DNA of 64,000 nt, taken from contig NZ_JAUGQQ010000001.1 in NCBI RefSeq assembly GCF_030410135.1, positions 496,001 to 560,000 of the forward strand, read 5' to 3'. Source of the stretch: Aequorivita aurantiaca. Lineage in GTDB: Bacteria; Bacteroidota; Bacteroidia; Flavobacteriales; Flavobacteriaceae. The position numbers and the translations under genes were made by a program. Below the pieces are notes generated by a model, which ran no database searches, was not told where the DNA came from, and saw nothing but the letters and a program-made list of their open reading frames with translations. Below, piece by piece: positions 18,879 through 27,275 of this stretch; positions within the stretch are counted from its first letter, which is position 1; each line of letters opens with the position of its first letter.

Positions 18879-19364
18879 TTACTCTTTGGAGGCCTCTTCA
18901 ACACTGAAACCAACATCCGTAATTCCTTCAAGTTTGGTAACGCCGTCCACTTCGCCATTATTGCGTACTGCATGGCCTATGTGAACGGTGTAATTTCCCT
19001 CTTCAAAGAACTGGACATTTTCTTTATACCACAATTTGTTGTCTTTAATATCACCTATTCCATGGCCCATCCACGAACCGTCAGGATTGGCCATGCGATA
19101 TTCAAGTGTATCCGTAACTGTTTTTCCATTGGGGAAATTCATGGAAACTATACAAAATATATTGTTGAATTTATATTCGTTGGTGTTTCTAATGTTTAGG
19201 TAAAGGTTATATTTTTTTAAGGAATCCAGCTGCGGCAATTGAAATGCAACAACTTCTTCAGCGCCCCACTGGCCGTCCAGCGCTTGAACTTCGCTAAACA
19301 CTGTATTGGTTTCGCAGGATGCAAGCAAGGCAGCGGTAAAAAAAAGTGCCAATAGTTTATTCAT
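18879..19364 (-). CDS. gldH: Gliding motility lipoprotein GldH
   Basis: 162-residue outer-membrane or periplasmic lipoprotein needed for gliding and linked to T9SS function in Flavobacterium johnsoniae. The chosen ATG at 19364 gives MNKLLALFFTAALLASCE, a lipoprotein signal with Cys17; a longer in-frame start at 19481 would bury this signal and is rejected. Family features include NIRNTNEYKFNNIF, GSWMGHGIGDIKDNK and YTVHIGHAVR. Its start overlaps the end of ricT by eight bases. The order ricT-gldH-PBP1A is a usual flavobacterial arrangement, from memory. Confidence 0.92.
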   Translation of the reverse strand: MNKLLALFFTAALLASCETNTVFSEVQALDGQWGAEEVVAFQLPQLDSLKKYNLYLNIRNTNEYKFNNIFCIVSMNFPNGKTVTDTLEYRMANPDGSWMGHGIGDIKDNKLWYKENVQFFEEGNYTVHIGHAVRNNGEVDGVTKLEGITDVGFSVEEASKE

Positions 19365-20631
19365 TTTTGGGTGGCTTGGAATTCCTGTTTTGGTTTGTAG
19401 GTTTTTTTCTAGGCCTATTACCAGATTTTTTTGACTGCTTATGCTTAGGATTGTTTTTTGCAGGATTATCTGCCGTGGCAACCGCCGTATTTTTATTTTT
19501 GTTTCTGGATTTATTTCTTCGTTTTATGCCTTTATTTTTTGGTTGGTCAAAACGGGTTAAACTGTCTTGGCCCACTACATTGCTATAAGGCTCTTTTTCT
19601 TGTTTTGGTATTTCGGGTGTATATTCCTCGAGCGCAGTAGGTTTTATTCCTTTTTTGTTCAATTCAATTATTTCATTGGCCTTTTCCGCGGTCAATTGGT
19701 GCCAATTCATAAATTCCTTTTCATATGCGTACCAGAGCAACCCCTTAAAAATATCAATCTTTTGGCAAGTAGCGTTTCCTTTTTCTGTTTGTAATTTTGT
19801 TTCAGTATTCGGAAAACTTTCCAATGCCTCCAAATACGTATCCAATTCATAATTCAAACAGCACTTCAGCTTTCCACACTGCCCAGCAAGTTTTTGAGGA
19901 TTAAGCGAAAGCTGCTGATAGCGAGCCGCGGAAGTATTTACGGATCGAAAATCCGTAAGCCAAGTGGAGCAGCAAAGTTCGCGGCCGCAACTTCCAATTC
20001 CGCCCAAACGCGCGGCTTCCTGTCGGAAACCAACCTGTTTCATTTCAATACGTGTATTGAAGGTGCGTGCAAATTCCTTGATAAGTTCCCGGAAATCCAC
20101 ACGGTCTTCGGCAGTGTAATAAAAAATAACTTTTGAAGCATCTCCCTGAAATTCCACATCACTGATTTTCATTTGAAGCCCTAGCCGAATAGCGATTTCC
20201 CTCGAACGCTTCTGCACATCGGCCTCTCTATCACGAACCCCCTGCCAAATATCAATGTCTTTTTGTGAGGCTTTTCGGTATATTTTTGGAAGCGATTCCA
20301 CTTTCAGCGGCACTTTTTTCTTTTTCATTTGCACGCGCACCAATTCGCCGGTAAGCGTTATAATGCCAATATCGTGTCCTGGTGAGGCTTCGGTAGCAAT
20401 TATATCACCAATACTTAAAGTAAGATTTTCAGGGTTTTGAAAGAATTCCTTTCTTCCGTTTTTAAAGCGCACCTCCACCGCATTGAAGGGTTCCATGTTT
20501 GCGGGAAGTTGCATATTTGAAAGCCAGTCGAACACCGTAAGTTTGTTGCAGCCATCGGTTCCGCAAGTACCATTGTTCTTGCATCCCTTTGGCTGTCCGT
20601 TGGCGCCCGTGGCACAGCTGGTACAGCCCAT
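19357..20631 (-). CDS. ricT: PSP1-domain protein RicT (YaaT homologue)
   Basis: 424 residues. The PSP1 domain core carries the cysteine motifs GSCGRELCC and GQCGKLKCCLNYE typical of RicT/YaaT, which in Bacillus forms an iron-sulfur RicAFT complex acting with RNase Y on RNA processing. A cysteine-rich N-terminus (MGCTSCATGANG, then CKNNGTCGTDGC) adds more potential metal ligands, usual in Bacteroidota members. The last 90 residues are a very basic Lys/Asn/Arg/Pro-rich tail (about 340-424), likely disordered and RNA-binding. First gene of the operon with gldH and PBP1A. Confidence 0.92.
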   Translation of the reverse strand: MGCTSCATGANGQPKGCKNNGTCGTDGCNKLTVFDWLSNMQLPANMEPFNAVEVRFKNGRKEFFQNPENLTLSIGDIIATEASPGHDIGIITLTGELVRVQMKKKKVPLKVESLPKIYRKASQKDIDIWQGVRDREADVQKRSREIAIRLGLQMKISDVEFQGDASKVIFYYTAEDRVDFRELIKEFARTFNTRIEMKQVGFRQEAARLGGIGSCGRELCCSTWLTDFRSVNTSAARYQQLSLNPQKLAGQCGKLKCCLNYELDTYLEALESFPNTETKLQTEKGNATCQKIDIFKGLLWYAYEKEFMNWHQLTAEKANEIIELNKKGIKPTALEEYTPEIPKQEKEPYSNVVGQDSLTRFDQPKNKGIKRRNKSRNKNKNTAVATADNPAKNNPKHKQSKKSGNRPRKKPTNQNRNSKPPKNE

Positions 20632-20719
20632 ATTTTTTATATATAATGCCCTTTTTCCGAAGAATTTGGGGACGAAAAATTAAACAAAAACTATTAAGGG
20701 GTAAAGATACCCAAATTAA

Positions 20720-20752
20720 TTTACGATTGCAGATTTGGGATTTACGATTTTT
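20720..20752. repeat. Intergenic TTTACGATT repeat
   Basis: TTTACGATTGCAGATTTGGG followed by a second TTTACGATTT, in the gap between trhO and ricT. A related element in opposite orientation is at 57569-57599. The adjoining 20757-20825 has G/C-rich complementary runs (CCCCGACCCC, AAGGGGAG, CTTCGGGGG). No coding capacity. Confidence 0.5.
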
Positions 20753-20831
20753 GAAGTCCTTCCCCGACCCCTGCAAAGAAGGGGAGCAATTGAAAGTAAT
20801 TATTCTACTTCGGGGGTTAGGGAGACCCGTA

Positions 20832-21863
20832 CTATTTTTTAAACTTTAACTTTTCCGAACGTCCCTTTTTAAAAATCTTATTGCTATTTGGAATTCCTTG
20901 GCGAAGCTTTTTTTGTTCTTCTATCGGCAAATGGATTACTTCAATGCATTCTTCACTGCAACAATTTTCCATTGCAACTTCACATTTTTCACATTGAATA
21001 AATAATAAATGGCAAGCTTCATTTGCGCAATTTGTGTGCGTATCGCAAGGTTCTCCGCATTGATGGCAGTGCGAAATTACATCATCCGTAATTCGTTCGC
21101 CACGGCGATGGTCGAAAACGAAATTTTTTCCGATAAATTTATTTTCTAAACCTTGGTTTTCAACTTGCCGTGCATATTCAATAATGCCCCCTTCCAGCTG
21201 AAATACATTTTTAAAACCTTTGTGTTTATAATAGGCACTGGCTTTTTCACAACGGATTCCGCCGGTGCAGTACATTACGAGTTTTTTGTTTTCTTTGTGG
21301 TCTTTTAAATCGGCTTCAATAATATCCAAAGAATCGCGGAAGGTGTCAACATCTGGCGTGATCGCGTTTTTGAAATGGCCGATTTCGCTTTCGTAATGGT
21401 TTCGCATATCTACCAAAACCACATCAGGGTCTTCAATTAATTCATTGAATTTTATCGCATCCACGTGAGTTCCTTTGTTAGTAACGTCAAAGGTTTCATC
21501 GTTCAAACCATCCGCAACAATCTTATCGCGAACCTTGACCTTCAATTTTAGAAATGATTTTAAATCTTGCTCTATTGCGATATTTAACCGAACATCTTTC
21601 AAAAAATAAATGCCGTCCAAAAATTCCTTGAATTCCATAAAACGTTTCGCTGGAACGGAAAGCTGCGCATTGATGCCCTCGTGCGCCACATAAATTCGGC
21701 CCAAAACGTCCTGCTCGTGCCAGGCTACAAAAAGATGATTTCTGAAAAGATGCGGGTTGCCTATCTTGGCATATTGATAAAAAGAAAGGGTAAGCCGTTC
21801 CTCTCCGGCCTGTTCCAAAAGTGTTTCCCTTTCCTTTGCACTTAGTTTATTGTACAGTTGCAT
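20832..21863 (-). CDS. trhO: tRNA uridine(34) hydroxylase TrhO (rhodanese-type)
   Basis: 343 residues. TrhO (YceA) uses O2 to make 5-hydroxyuridine at tRNA position 34, the first step toward mo5U/cmo5U. An N-terminal acylphosphatase-like UPF0176 domain (about 1-120) precedes a rhodanese domain with active Cys199 in VMYCTGGIRCEKAS. The C-terminal region (about 270-320) holds many cysteines in CxxC spacing (CHQCGEPC, CEKC), probably a zinc site. It diverges from recA. Confidence 0.93.
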   Translation of the reverse strand: MQLYNKLSAKERETLLEQAGEERLTLSFYQYAKIGNPHLFRNHLFVAWHEQDVLGRIYVAHEGINAQLSVPAKRFMEFKEFLDGIYFLKDVRLNIAIEQDLKSFLKLKVKVRDKIVADGLNDETFDVTNKGTHVDAIKFNELIEDPDVVLVDMRNHYESEIGHFKNAITPDVDTFRDSLDIIEADLKDHKENKKLVMYCTGGIRCEKASAYYKHKGFKNVFQLEGGIIEYARQVENQGLENKFIGKNFVFDHRRGERITDDVISHCHQCGEPCDTHTNCANEACHLLFIQCEKCEVAMENCCSEECIEVIHLPIEEQKKLRQGIPNSNKIFKKGRSEKLKFKK

Positions 21864-21927
21864 GCTATACTTTTTTTAGGTGAAAAGAATTGATTTTAAT
21901 AAATAAGGCGGCAAAAATAATCATTTC

Positions 21928-21945
21928 ATTTTTTGTTAACAAAAA
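21928..21945. promoter_or_regulatory. 18-base perfect palindrome between trhO and recA
   Basis: TTTTTTGTTAACAAAAAA reads the same on both strands. It lies in the divergent intergenic region, about 20 bases upstream of the candidate recA -7 box, where an operator or activator site would fit. Whether it is an SOS-type site cannot be told from one copy. Confidence 0.5.
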
Positions 21946-21963
21946 ACAGTTTGCTGGACTTTT

Positions 21964-21971
21964 TACTTTTG
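21964..21971 (+). promoter_or_regulatory. Candidate recA -7 box TACTTTTG
   Basis: Matches TAnnTTTG. Gives a leader of about 55 bases for recA. No TTG at the ideal -33 spacing was found. Confidence 0.55.
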
Positions 21972-22032
21972 TATCAAAAGCAAAGAAATAGTACATTAGC
22001 CTACTACTTTTATTTCATTAAAAACACTGAAA

Positions 22033-23040
22033 ATGAGCACTGAAAAAGACGCCAAACTGAAAGCTTTAAAGCTAACCTTAGATAAATTAGATAAAACCTA
22101 CGGAAAGGGAACCGTAATGAAAATGGGTGATAGCGCTGTGGAAGATGTGGACGTAATCCCCACCGGTTCATTGGGGCTCGACGTTGCCCTCGGAGTAGGA
22201 GGCTATCCCCGCGGCAGGGTAATAGAAATCTACGGCCCGGAATCCTCGGGTAAAACAACCCTAACATTACACGCGATTGCTGAAGCACAAAAAAAAGGCG
22301 GAATTGCCGCTTTCATTGACGCTGAACACGCATTCGATAGGAGTTATGCCGAAAAGTTGGGTGTAGATATCGAAAATCTCATCATTTCACAGCCAGACAA
22401 TGGCGAGCAGGCTTTGGAAATCGCAGATAATTTAATCCGAAGTGGCGCAATTGATATTGTAATTATCGATTCGGTTGCGGCTCTTACTCCCAAAAGCGAA
22501 ATTGAGGGCGAAATGGGCGACAGCAAAATGGGCCTGCACGCCCGCTTGATGAGCCAAGCTTTAAGAAAACTTACTGGCTCTATCAGCAAAACCAAATGTA
22601 CCGTAATATTCATTAACCAATTGCGTGAAAAAATTGGCGTAATGTTCGGAAACCCAGAAACTACAACAGGTGGAAACGCTTTGAAATTTTACGCTTCGGT
22701 ACGATTGGACATTCGCCGTTCCACACAAATTAAAGATACCGACAGCAACGCAACCGGAAACAAAACTCGCGTAAAAGTGGTGAAAAATAAAGTTGCGCCA
22801 CCTTTCAAGCAGGCCGAATTTGACATTATGTATGGTGAAGGAATTTCAAAAGTGGGCGAGGTAATTGATCTTGGCGTTGATTTTGAAATAATTAAAAAAG
22901 CGGGTTCATGGTTCAGCTATGACGATACCAAACTGGGTCAAGGTCGCGATGCCGTAAAAGCCCTTTTACTGGACAACCCTGAATTGATGGACGAGCTCGA
23001 AAAGAAAATCAAAGACGCCATTGCGACAATAAACCAATAA
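22033..23040 (+). CDS. recA: Recombinase RecA
   Basis: 335 residues, cytoplasmic. RecA forms filaments on single-stranded DNA, catalyses strand exchange and stimulates LexA self-cleavage. Walker A GPESSGKT at 68-75; loop region [28 protein letters not shown] is textbook. The sequence shows no insertion or intein. The upstream region has a TACTTTTG box and an 18-base palindrome. The sigma factor gene begins about 126 bases later. Confidence 0.98.
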   Translation: MSTEKDAKLKALKLTLDKLDKTYGKGTVMKMGDSAVEDVDVIPTGSLGLDVALGVGGYPRGRVIEIYGPESSGKTTLTLHAIAEAQKKGGIAAFIDAEHAFDRSYAEKLGVDIENLIISQPDNGEQALEIADNLIRSGAIDIVIIDSVAALTPKSEIEGEMGDSKMGLHARLMSQALRKLTGSISKTKCTVIFINQLREKIGVMFGNPETTTGGNALKFYASVRLDIRRSTQIKDTDSNATGNKTRVKVVKNKVAPPFKQAEFDIMYGEGISKVGEVIDLGVDFEIIKKAGSWFSYDDTKLGQGRDAVKALLLDNPELMDELEKKIKDAIATINQ

Positions 23041-23166
23041 TTTTTCAGCGAGCTACGCAACCCTTTTAATACACCGGTATCTACAAAATGTAGGAACCTT
23101 GATTATTACGGTTGCCCTCTAAAATAACGGAGGTATTTACAACAAACCAAACTCACGGTACCGCAT

Positions 23167-23703
23167 TTGACGTTAGACGAGCTCATAATACAATGTAAGC
23201 AGCAGAATGCAAGCGCACAGGGCGAATTGTACAAGCAATACAATAGAATATTATTCGCCATTTGCCTTCGGTATTCGCCAAATTATACCGAAGCCGAAGA
23301 TAATTTGCAGGATGCGTTCCTTACAATTTTTAAAAAAGTTGGGCAGTACAATGGCAAAGGTTCTTTTGAAGGTTGGATGAAACGGGTAACCGTAAATACC
23401 GTCCTTCAAAAATACAGAAAGCAGCGTTCTTTTGAAATTGTTGATGAAGGGCAGATTCAGGATGAGGAAGAAGTAGAAATTGAAACGGACGAAATTCCGT
23501 TGGAATTTCTTCTGAAAATTGTTCAAGAATTGCCAGACAGATACAGATTGGTTTTTAGTATGTACGTGATGGACGGCTATCAGCACAAAGAGATAGCAGA
23601 AATGTTGGGAATCAGCGATGGTACATCTAAATCAAACCTGGCCCGCGCCAGAATAATTTTACAAAAAAAGATTGAAGAATATAATGCGAATAACGACACT
23701 TAA
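23167..23703 (+). CDS. ECF-type RNA polymerase sigma factor
   Basis: 178 residues with sigma-70 region 2 (about 14-80, AEDNLQDAFLTIFKKVGQYNGKGSFEGWMKRV) and region 4 (about 115-170, LPDRYRLVFSMYVMDGYQHKEIAEMLGISDGTSKSNLARAR), joined by a short acidic linker. No in-frame ATG lies near, so it starts with TTG at 23167, which matches the usual N-terminus of the family (TLDELIIQCKQQ). The next gene encodes a likely membrane-bound anti-sigma protein with an outer-membrane barrel, so this sigma is probably held at the membrane until an envelope signal arrives. Confidence 0.92.
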   Translation: MTLDELIIQCKQQNASAQGELYKQYNRILFAICLRYSPNYTEAEDNLQDAFLTIFKKVGQYNGKGSFEGWMKRVTVNTVLQKYRKQRSFEIVDEGQIQDEEEVEIETDEIPLEFLLKIVQELPDRYRLVFSMYVMDGYQHKEIAEMLGISDGTSKSNLARARIILQKKIEEYNANNDT

Positions 23704-23733
23704 AGCATTATTTATTTTGAATATTTAGAATAA

Positions 23734-23764
23734 AAAAGCCCCTGCTGAAGGGTAGGGGTTTTAA
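23734..23764 (+). terminator. Hairpin after the sigma gene
   Basis: AAGCCCCTGC and GTAGGGGTTT pair (two G-T pairs) around TGAAGG, followed by TT. It could end or attenuate transcription between the sigma gene and the barrel gene, or make the sigma message more abundant than the downstream part. Confidence 0.6.
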
Positions 23765-23770
23765 AAAGGG

Positions 23771-23814
23771 ATTTCCGCTGAAGTCAATCTTGAGCGAAGC
23801 CGAAAGGCGGAAAT
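23771..23814. repeat. Palindromic repeat touching the barrel gene start
   Basis: ATTTCCGC (23771-23778) and GCGGAAAT (23807-23814) bracket TGAAGTCAATCTTGAGCGAA and GCCGAAAG. It looks like another short chromosomal repeat; its right arm provides the first in-frame ATG (23813) of the next gene. Confidence 0.6.
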
Positions 23815-23818
23815 GACA

Positions 23819-25378
23819 ATGAAAGAAAAGAAAAACATAGACAATATTTTTAACGAAGGTTTCAAAAATTTTGAAGCCACTCCTTCCCCGCGCGTTTGGG
23901 AAAACATCCAAGCGCAACTTAAAAAGGAGAAAGAAGACCGCAAGGTTATCCCATTGTGGATAAAATTGGGCAGCGTTGCTGCGTTGCTAGCTGTTATGCT
24001 TTCCGTTGGCAACTGGGTTTTTAGTCCATCAGATTTAGGATCTCCTTCCATTACCGATGAAAATGTTCAAAAGACTGAAGAAAAACTGCACGAAGATTCA
24101 AAGTTTGAAAAAGAAATAAGAGCGAACGAAACGCAAGTTGCTTCCGAAGAAAATACCCTGCAAAATGAATCTACAAAGGATTTGACTATTTTTGAAGATA
24201 AGGCTACAATAAACGAAAATAAAGCAAAATCTTCCGATAGAAATAATATTAAGTCTTCTGAAAATTCAAATCTTACCGTAATCGCTTCAAGTAATTCGGA
24301 TAATAAGAATTTGAAATCAAAAGATAATTCACGTAAGGATTTGATTGATAAAAATTCGCAGAAAAATAAGGTAAATGAAAGAATTGCAAATTCCGATAAA
24401 TCTTCTGAAAAAATTAATGCCGACAAAAAGGAATATAATGAAACCCTGATAAATACTGATAAATCTGTTTTCGATTACAAAAAAGAAGGTCTTGCCATTA
24501 AAGGCAATTCGGAAAAGAATAAATCCAAAAAGAATTTAGTAAAAACGGAGGAGGAAGTTGCTGAAGATTCCAAAAATAAAAAGTCAATTTTCGATGCCAT
24601 TGCGGAGAAAGATGAACTTGCACCACCAACTGAAAAATCGAAAAAAGAAAAACCCGAACATCGATGGAATGTAGCGCCCACGGTGGCTCCTGTTTACTAT
24701 AGTAGCCTGGGCAATGGCTCCTCCATTGATCCAGCTTTTGCTGACAATCCGCAAAAGGGAGATGTGAATATGAGTTACGGAGTGCAAGTAAGTTACGCTC
24801 TGAACAATCGCTTGAGCGTGCGCACCGGCGTTAATAATGTTGATTTAAGTTATAGCACTTCAGACATTGAAGTGGGAACCGGTCCCGTAGCTTATGCATT
24901 ATCTTCTGTGGATTATGGTGGAAGAAATATAGTAACTACAGTGGTAGACAAAGGCGCTTTTGCGACTGCCGCTCCGTCAAATGGTTTTGGAGATGTAAGA
25001 CCAAAATCTACCCAAGGAGACGCAAGGCTTATACAGAATATAAATTATTATGAAGTGCCGGTGGAGTTGAAATATGCAGTTTTGGATACAAAACTGGGCG
25101 TGAATGTAATTGGCGGTGTGAGCACTTTATTTTTAGGAAGCAATGAAGTTTCGGTTAAAGCAGATAATTTTAATACTGTGCTGGGAGATGCCAACAATCT
25201 CTCTTCCGTAAGTTTTTCAACTAACGTCGGGCTGGGATTGGACTATAAACTGTCCAAGAAATTTACGTTTAATATTGAGCCAATGTTTAAATACCAGCTC
25301 AACCCCTATACCGATTCTTCTGTAAACTTCAAGCCTTATTACTTAGGAGTTTATAGTGGATTGAGTTTTAAATTTTAG
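23819..25378 (+). CDS. Dual-membrane-spanning anti-sigma-like protein with beta-barrel
   Basis: 519 residues from the second ATG (the first, at 23813, lies in a repeat). Layout: cytoplasmic segment 1-44 (NIDNIFNEGFKNFEATPSPR, then VWENI), a transmembrane helix at about 45-67, a strongly charged Lys/Asn/Ser/Glu-rich linker of about 200 residues (70-275) that looks disordered, then a beta-rich domain (280-519) with amphipathic strands ending in GLSFKF, a terminal aromatic typical of outer-membrane barrels. This matches the dual membrane-spanning anti-sigma (Dma) type described in Bacteroides thetaiotaomicron, where an outer-membrane barrel is tied through the periplasm to a cytoplasmic sigma-binding part. 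The upstream ECF sigma gene is the evident partner. Confidence 0.82.
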   Translation: MKEKKNIDNIFNEGFKNFEATPSPRVWENIQAQLKKEKEDRKVIPLWIKLGSVAALLAVMLSVGNWVFSPSDLGSPSITDENVQKTEEKLHEDSKFEKEIRANETQVASEENTLQNESTKDLTIFEDKATINENKAKSSDRNNIKSSENSNLTVIASSNSDNKNLKSKDNSRKDLIDKNSQKNKVNERIANSDKSSEKINADKKEYNETLINTDKSVFDYKKEGLAIKGNSEKNKSKKNLVKTEEEVAEDSKNKKSIFDAIAEKDELAPPTEKSKKEKPEHRWNVAPTVAPVYYSSLGNGSSIDPAFADNPQKGDVNMSYGVQVSYALNNRLSVRTGVNNVDLSYSTSDIEVGTGPVAYALSSVDYGGRNIVTTVVDKGAFATAAPSNGFGDVRPKSTQGDARLIQNINYYEVPVELKYAVLDTKLGVNVIGGVSTLFLGSNEVSVKADNFNTVLGDANNLSSVSFSTNVGLGLDYKLSKKFTFNIEPMFKYQLNPYTDSSVNFKPYYLGVYSGLSFKF

Positions 25379-25431
25379 GTTAGTTTTTAGTTGAACTTGT
25401 TTGATTTTATACTTCAAACAGAATGATTGAA

Positions 25432-25463
25432 AAGACCGTTCTTCGCCATAGGACGGTTTTTTT
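25432..25463. terminator. Bidirectional terminator
   Basis: AAGACCGT pairs with ACGGTTTT around TCTTCGCCATAGG, with T run on the plus side and A run on the minus side; it serves the barrel gene (plus) and plsC (minus). Confidence 0.8.
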
Positions 25464-25491
25464 ATGGACTGAATTTACCTCAGCAATTATT

Positions 25492-26232
25492 CTAAACTGA
25501 TGCATTCAGCAATTCTCCCAAAATAACATCGCGGGTTTGTTTCTTTAATTCCTTTCTGTTTTCCAAAGTTAAATTTGTAGTGGGAATTAGTTGATGAATT
25601 TTTGCTCTCATTTTTCCCGGACTGCCAATAAAAAAGGAATACGGCAACCGTTTTTTGTTATCGTGAAATGTCATGGGCGCAATGGGAATTTGATGTTCAA
25701 TGGAAAGCCGAAATGCGCCATCCTTAAATTCATCCAATAATATTGAAAGATCATCCGGCACACCGCCCTCTGGGAAAATGCAAACGCTTAAACCCTCGTT
25801 CAAGCGAATTTCTGCCCTTCGAAAAGCTTCAACTCTGCTTTTTGTATTTCCGCGATCTACCAAAATACAAGTTCGTTTATAAATATACCCAAACAGCGGA
25901 ATCTTGGCCAGTTCCTTTTTTCCCACGAAAACAAAGGGGTTTTTGGTGGCGTAAAACATCAACATAATATCTGTCATCGACGTATGGTTGGCCACGAACA
26001 TGTAACTCTTTCCTTTTTCGTACTTAATTTCCCTTTTTATAATAGGAAAACACCCAATACCATAAAGTATGAAGGCAGACCAAGTGCGTGCAACCTTAAA
26101 AAAAAATGGATACCAGGAATATTTCAAAATACTGATTAGTAGAAAAGGAAAGAGGATAATTGTGGCAAGCGCTATTATTAAATAGAACCAAAGGCGATAA
26201 AACGTGGCAAAAATGGAAGACAATATTTTCAT
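25492..26232 (-). CDS. plsC: 1-acyl-sn-glycerol-3-phosphate acyltransferase
   Basis: 246 residues from the ATG at 26232 (an upstream in-frame ATG at 26274 gives an unlikely extension). PlsC acylates lysophosphatidic acid to phosphatidic acid at the inner membrane. Motifs: NHTSMTD with His83 and Asp88 (HX4D) and FPEGG at 153-157. Two N-terminal hydrophobic segments (about 14-36 and 50-65) anchor it. It is divergent from trpS and convergent with the barrel gene. Strong call for the family, less sure which acyl acceptor. Confidence 0.93.
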   Translation of the reverse strand: MKILSSIFATFYRLWFYLIIALATIILFPFLLISILKYSWYPFFFKVARTWSAFILYGIGCFPIIKREIKYEKGKSYMFVANHTSMTDIMLMFYATKNPFVFVGKKELAKIPLFGYIYKRTCILVDRGNTKSRVEAFRRAEIRLNEGLSVCIFPEGGVPDDLSILLDEFKDGAFRLSIEHQIPIAPMTFHDNKKRLPYSFFIGSPGKMRAKIHQLIPTTNLTLENRKELKKQTRDVILGELLNASV

Positions 26233-26280
26233 CAATAACCAAAAGTAATAATTTGAATGATGCCAATTAATCAAATAAAG

Positions 26281-26288
26281 TACCTTTG
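26281..26288 (+). promoter_or_regulatory. trpS -7 box TACCTTTG
   Basis: TACCTTTG is a full match to TAnnTTTG. Transcription should start about 26294, giving a leader of about 13 bases to the ATG at 26307. The TTG inside this box (26286) reads as an in-frame start but is promoter, not coding. Confidence 0.7.
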
Positions 26289-26306
26289 CTGAAAATTTTC
26301 AAAACA

Positions 26307-27275
26307 ATGTCCAGAATCCTTACAGGAATACAAAGTACCGGTACGCCACACCTCGGAAATATTTTGGGAGCAATCATTCCCGCGATAGAAATGGCGAACG
26401 ATCCAAAAAACGATTCCTTTCTATTTATTGCAGATATGCACTCGTTGACGCAAATAAAAAATGCAGAAACCCTACGTGAAAATACTTACAGTGTGGCCGC
26501 AACTTGGTTAGCCTTTGGGTTGGATATTGAACGTGTGGTTTTTTACCGCCAAAGCGATGTGCCGCAAACGGCAGAACTTTCGTGGTATTTAAGTTGCTTT
26601 TTCCCATTTCAGCGATTGACGTTGGCGCATTCCTTTAAAGACAAAGCTGACCGTTTGGAAGATGTGAACGCTGGGCTTTTTACATATCCAATGCTTATGG
26701 CGGCGGATATTTTATTATACGATGCCGAAATTGTGCCCGTGGGCAAAGACCAAATGCAGCACATTGAAATAACGCGCGATGTTGCGTCGCGTTTCCACAC
26801 CCAAATGGGCGAAACATTTGTGTTGCCGGTGGGGAAAGTGCAGGAAGAAACCATGTATATTCCCGGCACCGATGGCGCTAAAATGAGTAAATCGAAGGGA
26901 AATATTATCAATATTTTTTTGGATGACAAGCAACTTCGAAAGCAAATAATGACTATTGAAACGGATAGCACTCCGCTTGAAGAACCCAAAAATCCGGACA
27001 CATGCAATGTGTTTTCACTTTATAAAATATTAGGTTCCAAAGATGAAGTTTCACAAATGCGAAGAAATTACGAAGGCGGAAATTATGGGTACGGGCATGC
27101 AAAGCAAGCGTTGTTTGAATTGATTGTTGAAAAATTTTCTGAAGAAAGATCTCGCTACAATTATTTTATGAAAAATCTACCTGAAGTTGATGCGGCTTTG
27201 GCAACCGGCGCCGATAAAGCAAGAAAAGTAGCTGATGAGGTTTTGAAAAGAGTACGCGAAAAAGTGGGGTACTAA
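26307..27275 (+). CDS. trpS: Tryptophan--tRNA ligase
   Basis: 322 residues, class I aminoacyl-tRNA synthetase charging tRNA-Trp in the cytoplasm. HIGH-type motif TPHLGN at 13-18, KMSKS at 192-196. The ATG at 26307 is chosen because the longer TTG start is part of the promoter. The stop codon overlaps the stop of the convergent dprA gene (27272-27275). Confidence 0.97.
   Translation: MSRILTGIQSTGTPHLGNILGAIIPAIEMANDPKNDSFLFIADMHSLTQIKNAETLRENTYSVAATWLAFGLDIERVVFYRQSDVPQTAELSWYLSCFFPFQRLTLAHSFKDKADRLEDVNAGLFTYPMLMAADILLYDAEIVPVGKDQMQHIEITRDVASRFHTQMGETFVLPVGKVQEETMYIPGTDGAKMSKSKGNIINIFLDDKQLRKQIMTIETDSTPLEEPKNPDTCNVFSLYKILGSKDEVSQMRRNYEGGNYGYGHAKQALFELIVEKFSEERSRYNYFMKNLPEVDAALATGADKARKVADEVLKRVREKVGY

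Noticed and set aside
19365-19481. Long N-terminal extension of gldH
   Set aside because: Would bury the lipoprotein signal; it is the antisense-free overlap with the ricT 3' end on another frame.
24067-24426. Antisense Ser/Phe-rich ORF opposite the anti-sigma linker
   Set aside because: Mirror of the low-complexity Lys/Asn/Ser/Glu coding region; no start signals or family match.
23167-25378. FecI/FecR iron-uptake regulator pair
   Set aside because: The second protein has no FecR domain and no TonB-dependent receptor gene follows; barrel-tail architecture fits the dual-membrane anti-sigma type better.
26286-26288. TTG as trpS start
   Set aside because: Part of the TACCTTTG promoter box; the ATG at 26307 directly precedes the conserved SRILTGIQ start.
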